A stretch of 64,000 nt of DNA, from assembly GCA_964017065.1 (NCBI GenBank), contig OZ024789.1, positions 9,855,271-9,919,270 of the forward strand, given 5' to 3'. The notes under the pieces are model-generated. The model saw only the letters and a list, made by a program, of their open reading frames with translations. It ran no database searches and was not told where the DNA came from. This DNA comes from Haliclona indistincta (Eukaryota; Porifera; Demospongiae; Haplosclerida; Chalinidae). Shown piece after piece: positions 38,216 through 50,499 of this stretch; within the stretch, counting starts at the first letter, position 1; each line of letters opens with the position of its first letter. The translations under genes were made by a program, and so were the position numbers.

Positions 38216-39069
38216 GTCAATATGCAAACCCCGTTGGAGTATGCAAACCCCGTTGGAAGGTGTTGGACATTTTCTACGTCACAAGCATAGCATAGATCAG
38301 GGGGCTAATTTAATATGACGTATTGCTGACATACGACACGCCCACTAACGAATGGAATGGAATGTATGCAGGATAGTTTAAACAGTTTGCCATCGCGCTA
38401 TAGTACATGATATCGAGCTCAGGTGTGCATTGTTTACACTCTAGATCAAGGCAAGTAATATTCCAGAACAATCTACTGAAAATAGCTGAAACAAGTTTCT
38501 TCTGTTACAGTGATTGGACAACATTTGTGCGTATTGCAGCAAGAGTTTGTGCGCCACAGTCGCAATTTCTTCACATTATTAACTGAATGATGCTCAAGAA
38601 TGATAGCGATGCTGTTTTGATCACGTTGGTGCTTTCTTGGGTGAATAGTTTTGCCAACCAATTCTCCATCTTCATCTCTCTATACTGCAAAAACTAAAAG
38701 AGGTAAGGGTGGGGTAATGTAGCTTAAACGAAAGCTCTTGTGTAGTAGTATCCATTCCGCAACACACTTACCGTTGAAATTGTCCTCTAAAGACGAAGCT
38801 GACCAGGAAAGTCGCAATGTATTTTGATTTACCCTACGAGCAGTAACGTCAGCATTACGTCAGAATAAATTAGCTTGTCGTACCCCCTGAGCATAGCCAT
38901 AGATGATGAACTGCACAAGTTTACCTATACACAGCGATGATTATAATTACTGCTGTTGTGAATATCATTACACAACGGTGAATATCATTAGCATTGCGGC
39001 CCTATTGTGTGTATAAAAATTAATTGTGACGTAGAAAATGTCCAACGCCGTCCAACAGGGTATATTGAC
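38216..39069. mobile_element. MITE with ~45-bp TIRs, interrupted by a second element
   Basis: Inverted ends GTCAATAT...GTTGGACATTTTCTACGTCAC match the uninterrupted copy at 48590-48828 in the right unit. Here 594 bp are inserted in its middle. A small extra duplication of ATGCAAACCCCGTTGGA lies in the left end. Confidence 0.8.
38297..38890. mobile_element. 594-bp TIR element present only in the left unit
   Basis: The ends are TCAGGGGG, followed by an offset inverted similarity (CTAATTTA.T.TGACGTA.TGCTGAC). Direct repeats GCATAGCATAGA and GCATAGCCATAGA flank it, while the right unit has a single copy. It holds a 62-codon minus-strand open frame (38473-38661) of unknown nature, but no transposase. 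Confidence 0.75.
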
Positions 39070-39455
39070 TGCTGAGGTAATGAATTCTTGGTATTGTCTT
39101 TATCACACATAATCGCAATTCAATGTCTCTTGGCGGTAGTAACATCAATTGTTTTTTAATTACATGTATATGTTGTGCGCAAATCTTGGATCCAGCTTAA
39201 AATAACACATTATCTTTATTGATACTGAGTACTGTACGAGGGACTCGACTCCAGGCATAATCGCTAGATGTACATAAAATCAGACCTTGACCTCTCGGTA
39301 CTGTAGTAAAAGTTTTGCTTTGCTAAAAGGTAATAAACACACAATTATAACTATACATAACTATTAATAACTATAACTATTAATTACTAACTGACTATTA
39401 ATAATTATTATAATAATAATATTGTGCAGCTAACAAGCACCAAGCACTGTCAAGG

Positions 39456-40350
39456 CTACTCAGTCTCCATTATTTCACTACTGCTTTCTGCATACACAAA
39501 GATTTTAGAGACAGTGAAGTCTGCCACAAGTATTTTTCCATTGTTGCCAATTTCAATGTCAACTGCAAGTTTGCTTGTTCTGATTGTCTTGATTGGTTCT
39601 CCGCATGGAGTATACACGACCACTTGAGCATTGGAGGAGTGATCAGCAATGAGGAGATTTCCTGCAGTGTCCATTGCTAGACCATCACAGGAAGCAACTT
39701 CTTTTGTACGTCTTCACTCTGAGTCTTTTTCTTTAGGCCTTCAAGCGAGTAGGTGTACATTGAATGATTGATGCCATTTGAGATGTAGATTTTATCATCG
39801 ACGCCTACTAGGCCGGACTCCACGTGTATGACGCCCTGGTATGCTTAACTCGCATATCTTGTTTTCGTTCTTGTCGTAAATTATTTCCTCCACCGTTTGT
39901 GGTGAAGTAAAACCGATTCTTGCATATTGTCATGCGAAAGAAGTGTATACCAGTAGCAAAAACTTTAACAAAATTTTCATTTGTTGTAAATTCGTACACG
40001 CTCTTTCCCCTGGAGACAGTTCAATAGAGATTGTGGTCTGTAAATGCATAATCGCCATTATATCCATAATTTTTAATTCCAAATTTAGCAAGTTCAACAA
40101 CTTTCATCAGGTTGCCGCAACTGTGGAACATGTAGATCATTTCCACTAAGTTCCACGACACAGCTGCAAAGTTGCCGTTTGGAGCGACACAAATACCGTG
40201 AACCTGAGGCACATCAAGAGCTAACTTTGGTACTGCTGCAATCTTTGGGTAGTCAGGCATACGAGACATCCGCTCATAGTTGCAGGCAAAAGCTTGAGTG
40301 AGTATGCCGATTAGGAGAATAGCCAGCGTCAGAAAGGAAAGGAGTGTCAT
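39456..40350 (-). pseudogene. Secreted NHL-propeller protein, degenerate copy (left unit)
   Basis: It starts like the intact copy at 49205-50095 (signal peptide MTLLSFLTLAILLIGILTQ, then CNYERMSRMPDYPKI). Several indels break it: the frame stops after FTDHNLY, resumes as SVYEFTT..., is lost again where the intact copy has FFIYDKNG, and has an 11-base insertion near 39708-39745. The C-terminal part (MDTAGNLLIADHSSNAQV to METE) remains open. It is a pseudogene, or a poor-quality allele of the intact gene. Confidence 0.8.
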
Positions 40351-41210
40351 GTTACTATCACCAGCTTGTCTGATACACAATGACGAAAGTTTATAACTGA
40401 AAACGAATGATTATCTAGATTTTTGGATGCATTTGGTTTTTAATGTTTGGGTTAATTGTTTAGATAACTAGCTTTGTTTCAAGCATGTTTAAAATTATTG
40501 TTAGCTTAAGACAATGTTATCAGGAAGCTAACCGGTATAAGTATAACCTGCATGGTCACCAATTAAGCCTACAGTGGATCAGTAGTATGAGCAGCTATTG
40601 TGTATAAAGGGACATGCACCTGATTGCATGAAAACCTGGGCACCTCATGGGATCATAACCTTTAGCTGTCATGACTACAGTATCCAGCAGTATCACCAAA
40701 AGTCAGCTTCTGTTTGTGTACAAGTACATACTTGGCACAAGGGTCCTTGTAGACTAAATAATCGCTATTATGTAGATCATTCTTCAACAAAGCACGAGCA
40801 TCCTCTTTTTGTTGACCCAGCACTGTTTGAATTATTTTGCTCATTTGCTCTGACACACCCATATTCTGAATTTGTACCTCATAAACAAAGTCCCTCTGCT
40901 ATGCACCAGCCTAGCAGCCAGGTTGGAGTAAAACTATGCGCTCCAATGCTTCTAATGTCCTTTCTAAGTTAATAAAATATGTCTAGTACTGACTGATAGT
41001 AAATTCCAGTGGATATGTCAACTAATAAATATTGGAACAGACGTGAATTTTTGGAGACGCCGTGAATCATCAAGATATGGACACAGAAACAAACAATGGA
41101 TACATGTAATCAAGCTTTCTTCCATGTGATTCTGAAGTAGTAATATTATACTCCTAGTAGCTCTTCTCGAAGATTTGCTGTCTCTTCCATATTTGGAAGT
41201 GTTGTCATAT

Positions 41211-42463
41211 TAGGGAGACACGGTAGTGTCTCCCTATGTAGGGTTGAACGAGAAAACAAGATGGCGGCTACATACAATGTATTAGCGTTCAAACGCTGAT
41301 ATTGCGCCTGGTGATGAATTTTATACGTCCAAAGACACTTAAATCTGCTATCTGGCGTTGCCCCATCTTACAGTAGCAAGGAGATTGCTCGAGATTGTTA
41401 CTAAAGTGACGAACCTGGAAACGGTGAAAATCGAGTTTCGTCATCTTCGTTTTCTTCTTTCTTTCTTTCTTTCTTTCTTCTTTCTTTCTTCCACTCGCCT
41501 AGCACCTTTACGTGAGCAGTGCCGAGACCAAAACACCCACGAACAGTCGTGAAATTCTCCTGGCATGTGCCTTTTGAACTTAGTTTTTAGCGAAACGGCG
41601 ATATAAATTCCGCGACTTCTCGATCGTGATCCATTGTCAGCTAAGTGTTAGACGCCATTAATAAAAATTATAGTGATTGCGCAATACGCACGTGACCAAG
41701 CTGTGGTTAGCACACGTGACCAAGCACATGCTTGAGTATCGCCACGCCGTATAGATCACGGAGAACACATAGTTGTCTGGAGACCGAGTCTTCGAAGAAC
41801 GGTAAGCTAGCAAGCGCAGAATCACCATTCTGCCTTGCCACTGCCAGATAATTATAACCGCCGTAAACAAGTGTGGGCGGGGCTCGTATGCACTGTATTC
41901 ATATGCATGCGTTGGCGAGCTGATACCTACAGCATAAGAATTATTTAGCTACAAGTTTAAAATTGTTAATAATAAAGAAAAGCCATCAACAACAGGAAAA
42001 CCAAACCAATGGTGGAGACAAAGATGGCACAGCAATTGCATGATATTGAACTGCACTTCACTGAAAAAGAAAAAAGGACACAAACAAGAAATTAAAAAGA
42101 TTTCTATCGAAATCAAAAGGATGTAGGGTTGTGAAATCTACCACTGGTCAACAATGTAAACTAACAAGGAACAAGCATGGAATGGTAACACGATTGACTT
42201 GCTAACAGACCATAGATCCCTACATCAGTGGCTGTACATAAGCTGTCACAAGCTGAATGCACGTCAGGTGTCAGTCAACAGCAACAAGCTGAACTAGCTA
42301 TAGTCAACTACAGCAGCCACTGATGTAGGGATCTATGGTCTGTTAGCAAGTCAATCGTGTTACCATTCCATGCTTGTTCCTTGTTAGTTTACATTGTTGA
42401 CCAGTGGTAGATTTCACAACCCTACATCCTTTTGATTTCGATAGAAATCTTTTTAATTTCTTT
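41211..42463 (-). mobile_element. Foldback element (copy 2), inserted only in the right unit
   Basis: Inverted relative of 21000-22219: terminal hairpin TAGGGAGACAC..GTGTCTCCCTA at the left, body with a CTTT microsatellite near 41455-41490, and arms 42086-42234 and 42314-42463. The left unit keeps the empty site (TTGTCATAT|GAACATT at 32315/32316), so the boundaries are exact. No target duplication longer than one base is visible. Confidence 0.88.
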
Positions 42464-45400
42464 GAACATTTTGACATGCCTGTTGAGGTTGGAGTAACCA
42501 GTTGTAGATGTAGTCTAAAGGTCTTGATTCTAGTGAGTCTAACCTCAACTTGAAGTGGTGGTGTCGCTCTTGTCTTGTGACAACCATGCATTACACCTTT
42601 GTACTAAAGAGACAATTAGGGGCTTTTAATTCGATTTGTAATCATTATAAAATGCGGCTTATGATAATTCAGGCGTCATTGAGAATTACGCGCACATGTC
42701 AGTTAGGAGACTAAGTCAGATCATGTCATACCTGGATTAAAGAGCCTGAGAGAGCTCTACTTGTACTATGTCAGGTGATTTACTGTGTGTGTTATTAACA
42801 TCGATATTAGTGCCTTTCTGTCAGATAACTCTGTTAATTGGTGTTACTGGCACCTTGCTGTGGAAATCACTGAATCCAAAAATCATCAAAAGATGGCTGT
42901 GAAACCGCATGGAATACATACCTTCCTGATTAGTAGCCAAGCACTGTCTACTTTGCTACACACAATGGGTGAGGTATACTGTAGCAAGTTTGGTCACGTG
43001 TCCATAATTCTCACAAGCAGGCACACCACACTGTCCACTGTAACTTGAGCTGAGAGCATTAGTGTAGCCACAAATACACACACGCACACTCACCTCCTTG
43101 TTGAAATATTCAGACTCCTACGTTGCTTGTAGCAACAGTGAAAGTAGTGGTCCTTGAGACAATTATGGTCAATAGTTAATCATCCTGGTCTGATTATGGG
43201 CAAGAAAACAAGCATGTAAACTATGTAACATACACCACACTCAATGTTATGGATTTGAACACATGACGTACATGCTAAATAATGATTCTTACATGCTTTC
43301 TTCAGCCACATTTTATTGCAGTACATGTAAACTAACATACCTTTGCATGCTTCAAGCTGTGTAATGGTGTACTATTACTGATTACGTAATTGGACTGCCC
43401 CCAGGTTATTTGTAATCAATGACTAATCGTTGATATCAAGGTGATGACTCATCATACAAGTGCCGCATTAAGCTAACAGGAATGATAATTACAGTAGTGA
43501 TCACCGTTTCATGGAACGGATCGGTAATGTGAACTTGAAAAATGGGAAAAACACGATGAATGGAGAGATTCTGAGAATTGTGTGGGAATGTGTAACAAGA
43601 GCAACTTGGATAGCTTAGAGGAAGTTTAGAGCTAGGTCGATTTTGGGACTATTAATAAGTAGATTAGTAAGTAGACTTAATAGTGTAGAATAGATAATCC
43701 ACTTATTAATAGTTTAGAGGTCGATTTCAGAATCATAAAAGTTAATAACTAAGAGTATTGTTCTAGTACAAACTCTGTAGTACTGGCTGAGGTCACATCT
43801 AGAAGCATATAGAACCGTCCTTTGTAATCAGTGCTCCAATTATAGAACAACTATGGAAGTCACTATCATAACCAATTACTATACTGGTTACATAACTTGA
43901 AGTGTGTAGGTCTGTTTGAGCTGCAACTTTGTCACCTTTTAGTGAATGAATAGTGGAATTGGAAGCAAATTCACAGTGTCAATAATGCGTCTGGATTATT
44001 CATGACCATGCATAGCTGGCTGTTCGAAGATTATATTCATGCATCAGTAGAGTATATAGGATGGGATATGCCTATGGCTCATTGTCTACGCTTCCTATTT
44101 TAGGCATGACTTGGAGACTCGTCCATTGAATATAATAAATCAGGTAAATCCAAATAAATCGATTATTTTTTGTTATTCATAGTTGAAGTACAATTAAGCA
44201 TGATTGCATCAGGTGAGACAACCTATCATCCTTCTGGTCCCTATAGGTGCAATGCTGTACTGTACCATACACATCAGTGTATCATGTAACAAGCTTGTTA
44301 AGCCTCATTTCCTCTCGCTCTGCCCACTAATTATCGTATGTAGAATACTTGGCTCTGGTACATGCCAATAGCCATGTAATTGGGATCGTCCCACGCTTAC
44401 ATGCACTTTCTCGATAAAAAAATTCGCATACGTGTTACCAGAAATTGCAACACTTGCATATGTTACTGTTGATGTGAATGGTTATGGTTTCAAGGATGCA
44501 TCGAGTAACCGTATCTGTTCCAAGCTACTCTTTCTCCTGTGAACAGCGGATGACATAGACTAAAGGGCTCCACTCTAGGTGTGCACATGTGACATCATTC
44601 ACTGCAGATGATAATACAATATGGCTGCGCCTTTGTCTCTAAGTGTTGCTATGATGAGTGATGTCACATTCTGATCTAACAGCACTTCCTCTCTCAAGGT
44701 ATGAGCCGGCAGGGAATTACCCCAGCCAGCTTGCAACTGGCTGATTTGCGAAAACACTGTGCAGTAAACTTGCGATATAGTATAGTTGACGCTTCTATAC
44801 CTGTCTGCTTCTGACACTGTTGGTCACACAGTCTTTCTTTTCACTTTCACAGCTCCTTTAAGAAGCCACACACACCTTCCACTGCATGTTCCTATAACAA
44901 CTGAACAAATTCTTGAATGCACTCTGTACTTGAGATATGCGGGACTTGATTTTAGAATTTAATTTACTGCTGTTGGAAGGTACTGTCTGTACAATGTGCA
45001 TGCAATAGGCATTTTAATAAAATCGTAGCACCGGGTGTATTCCCTATGCTGGAAGATAGAGTATCCATTAATTGAGTGATTGGATAACAGAAGTGTAGTA
45101 TTGCTTTATCAATACATGTTTACTACAACTCGTTATGTGACTGCAGTACATAGCTACATAATAATACTATCCATTGCATAACATATGTTCCCTGCTATGC
45201 AGAAAACGATATTGCAGTAGTATGCACCGTGATGCTGTTAATTTGTCTTGTCATATATGCCGCTTATGTATGATTTGACTTTCTCGTGCCGTGCTAAAAT
45301 TTTTTTTGATCCTATAGGCACGCTTGGTGCAAAGGGAGTTATGACCAGGGGAACTCGATCCCTCAATACTGCAATCTAATCAGTCAGAATAGACTTAGTA

Positions 45401-47344
45401 TATTATTTTAAGTTGCATATTCTTACAGTTTATATTATGTGTCTTGTTCGAGCTTTTTTACATTAATAGTTAAATGGAGCAGCTCTAAAGTAGCAGAGAT
45501 GGGACGACAAATTGATGATGCATGTTTAAAGCATGCAAACAGTCTCTCAACATTAGACATCCATATACTCAATCTAGTGTCAGCACATTGTGGCGACTTG
45601 TTTATGCAGTGTCCTCATTGGTAGCAAATTAATCTGATTGCCACTAACCACTTAGTGCTGTAAGTAGCCTCATCTGCGAAAGTGTCGATATTCTCCTCAC
45701 TGACCTCCAAAGCAGAGAGCTGGGTGCAAATCCAGTCATCAAAGATGTCAGGCTACCTTTGTCCTTCCATTACAATGGCTTGATCTCTGTTGTGGTACTT
45801 CAGACACTAAAGAAGGCTTCTTCTCTCATATCAGAAGTGTGTATGAGCTGAGTGCATATCCTCTGCACGATAATAGATTAATAACAATGATAACTCATCT
45901 CACACAGAGACAAATGAACACATGCTCTGGTGGACGGTACCTACTTCATTTCCATAGATACATGGGTTTCAGGTCACGCTTCGGTAAGCCCCCAACTAAT
46001 GACTATAGGAAATTCACACAAGATCCTTTTGTTGGTATTGTAGTCTAAATCATGTCACTCTTCCTGTCGATCAGGTAAATTACGTTGTACAGTAGCAGTT
46101 AAGGTGAACTTCCTATCCACATTCAAAAGCTTAAAGGAAGTTCTCACGGAATCTTACAAACCTTTAATATCCGACCTTTTGTTACTGGTGCTCAGAAACA
46201 GTTAAATACAATATTACATTTGTTGAATTTGATTTCTAAGAAGCGCTTGCAATGAATATTGTACAGTTCTTGGACAAACAATGAATTCTCTGCTCGAACA
46301 GTATTCACGTTTTATCTCATGTGATTGCTAGAGGTGTCAGCTTTGTCGAACAATGATAGTTCAAGAGGTGACTCTAATGAGTAGCAGGTGTGGCTGCTGA
46401 CAGAATCGATCAAGAATTCACATGAAATCACGCGCTTACAACTGGATCGTAATCATATACATACCATGATCTTAGTAATGGGAACGTCCAAATGATAATG
46501 ATTATGATAGTGACTATGATGTTTCCTGGGATACAATGCATCATCATACCTTGTCCTGCCCACTCCAACTTGACATCATTGCAACATGACTTTATCCCAA
46601 CTTCATCGGGGACTCTTCTCTATTACAATGTCATTTATCGTGACCTAAGCCAAGGTCTGTTTATTGTGAGTTGGTTATGGAGCTATTGTTTGACTATGAA
46701 TTTGATAATGTCATTTATCGTGACCTAAGGCAAGGTCTGGATTGTTCGTGCTATTGTTTGACTATGAATGTGACAGATTATAGCTATAATTTATTCATTG
46801 CATTATAATTTATTCATTGCATTATAAAATTAATAATGAGACCACCCATAGTGCATTGGTCACTTCAAACTTCAGCATAATTATTATTTCTGTAAATTTA
46901 AATTTACCACTGTCAGTGACACATCTTCAATGACAATTAAGGATTGCAACAGAAAATGTGGTTTGTAAAGAAGTCTGCTTTAGTTTAGTGAAGTTAGTGT
47001 GGTACTATAGTCGTTCATTCTGCAACGAGTTACTAGGCTATGGTAAAATTATCAAATTATTCATGAACAGCTATTTTAATTCAAAAACACCCACACGCGC
47101 GTGTAATGCATTGATTACATTCCTTGCGTGTTGTTACTAGTTTTAGCTCAATGAGATTATGTCATAGCACATTCCAGCTAACAACAGGTTAAATAAACAC
47201 TACTAACCTACTCTTGATATGATGTCACCTTTATTGCACTGAAGGAAGTAACATGGGTTGTAACTAAATCACCTCTCATTTACACTTTGTATAGTCCATG
47301 GTGCTATAGCCAAAAACGGCTCTATAGGAGACACTCTATAGTTC

Positions 47345-47775
47345 TGATTAAGTTGAATACTGCACTATACAAACCACTAAGTTACTGCTCTATAGCAGAC
47401 ACTAGTTCTGATTGAGTGAATCTTGCTTTATACTGTACACAATAAACCACTGAGTTACTGCTCTATAGCAGACCTAGTACTGATTGAGTGAATCTTGCTT
47501 TATACTGTACACAACAAACCACAGAGTTTCTGCTCTATAGCAGACACTAGTCCTGATTGAGTGAATATTGCTTTATACTGTACACAACAAGCCACTGAGT
47601 TACTGCTCTATAGCAGACACTAGTACTGATTGAGTGAATCTTGCTTTATACTGTACACAACAAACCACTGAGTTACTGCTCTATAGCAGGCACTAGTCAT
47701 GATTGAGTGCCGGAATTTTGCTTTATACTGTACACAACAAACCACTGAGTTACTGCTCTATAGCAGACACTTGTT
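47345..47775. repeat. 73-bp minisatellite (locus 3, ~6 copies)
   Basis: Same unit as at 16375-17215. It has more copies than its counterpart in the left unit. Confidence 0.92.
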
Positions 47776-48589
47776 TGTTTGTTAATTGCATAGCAGACTA
47801 GTGAGTTAAGAAGATGATGCATGGTTTCAGTAGCATAAATTTAAAACGCAATTTCATTATACGATCATGTACACATTATGAATAGAATCATACAAAATGC
47901 TTATTTGTGTACAAACATTTGATCGTATTGCTTCCATCGATATTCCCCTTTTCCATAGCGATCACGTACCGTGCACTGTTTACAGGAAGTTCCAGCTATC
48001 TTGAAATGTTTGTCTAATGTTAATGGTTAATTCTGCATTCACTTAACTTAAAATGTCACTTAAAATGTTAAATATCAAGTGAGTCTAAGGAAGAATAAGG
48101 TAGATTGTTGCTTTTTATGATTGCATATAAGGGGAACGAATCTCCTAGCTGCATAGTGTTGCGGAATTAACAAGAATGCTCTTGTTCATGAAAATGATAT
48201 ATCCTGTGCAAATAGTGTCAGATAAAAAAACTGTTGGAAGTTTGTGCTACTTCACAAGATAAAAGCAAAAGGACTTAAATTTTTTTTAGGAAAATGAAGG
48301 AATTGAAATGTTTTGCTATAATATTATGATAATGACAAGTAGGAAGCATTTAGACAGAAGAAGTTATCAAACTCTGCTCTTGGTCATTTTACTAGTTGAA
48401 ATGCAATATTAAAATTTCTGTACACTACTTCAGGCTCAATTCCGCATTTTACTATGTTAGTGTTAAGTTGATTGATTGAACACTAGTCATTAGACAAACA
48501 TTTCAAGATAGCTGAAATCCATAGCATTCCTAAACGCATGCACTTGTCATGAGTATTGTCAAGAGTTCATTACCTAAGAGTATGCAAAC

Positions 48590-48828
48590 GTCAATATACC
48601 CCATTGGAAGGCGTTGGACATTTTTTACGTCACAATCATTATGATTATCATGATAAGCATAGATGATGAACAGTACAAGTTTACCTATACATGCGATGAT
48701 TATAATTACTGCTGTTGTGAATATCATTACACAACGGTGAATATCATTAGCATTGCGGCCCTATTGTGTGTATAAAGATTAATTGTGACGTAGAAAATGT
48801 CCAACACCGTCCAACAGAGTATATTGAC
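48590..48828. mobile_element. MITE with ~45-bp TIRs, uninterrupted
   Basis: Inverted ends read GTCAATATACCCC and GTTGGACATTTT.TACGTCAC. It shows the pre-insertion state of 38216-39069. Confidence 0.8.
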
Positions 48829-49204
48829 TGCTGAGGTAACGAATTCTTGGTATTGTCTTTATCACACGTAATCGCCTCTTGGCGGTAGTGACATCAATTT
48901 TTTGAATTACATGTATATGTTGTGCGCAAATCTTGGATCCAGCTAAAAATAACACATTATCGTTATTGATACTGAGTACTGTATGAGGGACTCGACTCTA
49001 GGCAGAATCGCTAGATGTACATAAAATCATGCCTTGACCTCTCAATACTGTAGTAAAAGTTTTGCTTTGCTAAAAGGTAATAAACACACAATTATAACTA
49101 TACATAACTATTAATAACTACAACTATTAATTACTAACTGACTATTACTAATTATTATAATAATAATAATAAATTGTGCAGCAAACAAGCACTGTCAAGG
49201 CTAC

Positions 49205-50095
49205 CTACTCAGTCTCCATTATTTTACTACTGCTTTCTGCATACACAAAGATTTTGGAGACAGTGAAGTCTGCCACAAGTATTTTTCCCTTGTTGCCAAT
49301 CTCAACATCAACTGCGAGTTTGCTTGTTTTGATCGTCTTGATTGGTTCTCCGCATGGAGTATACACGACCACTTGAGCATTGGAGGAGTGATCAGCAATG
49401 AGGAGATTTCCTGCAGTGTCCATTGCTAGACCATCACAAGAAGCAACTTCTTTGTACGTCTTCACACTGAGTCTTTTTCCTTCAAGCGAGTAGGTGTACA
49501 TTGGATGATTAATACCATTTGAGATATAGATTTTATCGTCGACGCCTACTAGGACTCCACGTGTATGACGTCCTGGTATGCTGAACTCGCGTATCTTGTT
49601 TCCGTTCTTGTCGTAAATGAAGAAATTATTTCCTCCACCGTTTGTGGTGAAGTAAAACCGATTCTTGCATATTGTCATGCGAAAGAAGTGTATACCAGTA
49701 GCAAAAACTTTAACAAAATCTCCATTTGTAGTAAATTCGTACACGCTCTTTCCCCTGGAGTCAGTTACATAGAGATTTTTATCTGTAAATGCACAATCGC
49801 CATTTAATCCATAATTTTTAATTCCAAATTTAGCAAGTTCAACAACTTTCATCAGTCTGCCGCAACTGTGGAACATGTAGATCTTTCCCGCTAAGTTCCA
49901 CGACACAGCTGCAAAGTTGCCGTTTGGAGCGACACAAATACCGTGAACCTGAGGTACGTCAAGAGCTAACTTTGGTACTGCTGCAATCTTTGGGTAGTCA
50001 GGCATACGAGACATTCGCTCATAGTTGCAGGCAAAAGCTTGAGTGAGTATGCCGATTAGGAGAATAGCCACCGTCAGCAAGGAAAGGAGTGCCAT
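49205..50095 (-). CDS. Secreted NHL/SMP-30-like beta-propeller protein (NHL-1)
   Basis: A single-exon frame of 296 residues. The signal peptide MALLSLLTVAILLIGILTQ is followed by FACNYERMSRMPDYPKI and repeating beta-propeller blades: HGICVAPNGNFAAVSWN, GDCAFTDKNLYVTD, DGLAMDTAGNLLIADH and GKILVADFTVSKIFVY. The D.xGNLxIAD pattern is that of NHL or gluconolactonase-type six-blade propellers. Cysteines at conserved places (CNYE, SCG, GDC, PCG) suggest disulfides in an extracellular protein. The ligand or enzyme activity is unknown. It ends METE, unlike its neighbours. First of four intact tandem paralogs on this strand, and its duplicate at 39456-40350 is broken. Confidence 0.82.
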   Translation of the reverse strand: MALLSLLTVAILLIGILTQAFACNYERMSRMPDYPKIAAVPKLALDVPQVHGICVAPNGNFAAVSWNLAGKIYMFHSCGRLMKVVELAKFGIKNYGLNGDCAFTDKNLYVTDSRGKSVYEFTTNGDFVKVFATGIHFFRMTICKNRFYFTTNGGGNNFFIYDKNGNKIREFSIPGRHTRGVLVGVDDKIYISNGINHPMYTYSLEGKRLSVKTYKEVASCDGLAMDTAGNLLIADHSSNAQVVVYTPCGEPIKTIKTSKLAVDVEIGNKGKILVADFTVSKIFVYAESSSKIMETE

Positions 50096-50499
50096 ATTGC
50101 TATCACCTTTACAATGATAAAAGTTTATAACTGAAAACGAATGATTGTCAGTTCTTAAATAAAGATTTCGGCTACTAAATTTTTTGGATGCATTTGGTTT
50201 TCAATGTTTGGATTGATCATTTTGATAACCAGCTTTATTTCAAGCACGTTTGAGTTATTGTTAGCTTAAGACAATGTTATCAGGAAGCTAACCAATTAGT
50301 ACACATACTGTCTTCTTAGTAGGTGTTGAAATGTGTGTTTAAAAGCATTAAGTTCCTGGGAAGACATTGCAGATATTTGATGTGCTAAATTTTACCAGAA
50401 ATTTTTTTCTTAAAAAATTTAACACAGAAGCAGCAAAAAAATGAATCTATTCACGAAATCTAAATTCAGTCCTACATATAAAATTTATGCCGTAGGGAG

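Larger units (their letters stand above)
31552..40532. repeat. Segmental duplication, left unit (~9 kb)
   Basis: This unit begins GGTCACCAATTAAGCCTA, ends at ACAATGTTATCAGGAAGCTA, and aligns end to end with 40553-50293, with a few percent substitutions and many small indels. Apart from the NHL pseudogene it holds no gene that I can support between about 32060 and 39450. It contains part of the 73-bp minisatellite (37195-37475), two inverted-repeat elements, and an AT-rich low-complexity zone near 39345-39425. A few percent divergence fits either a duplication or unmerged alleles. Confidence 0.9.
40553..50293. repeat. Segmental duplication, right unit (~9.7 kb)
   Basis: Head-to-tail partner of 31552-40532, joined by only about 20 bp. 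The extra length is mainly the foldback element at 41211-42463. Between about 42500 and 49170 it holds no supported gene. It carries the minisatellite and an unbroken MITE. Confidence 0.9.
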
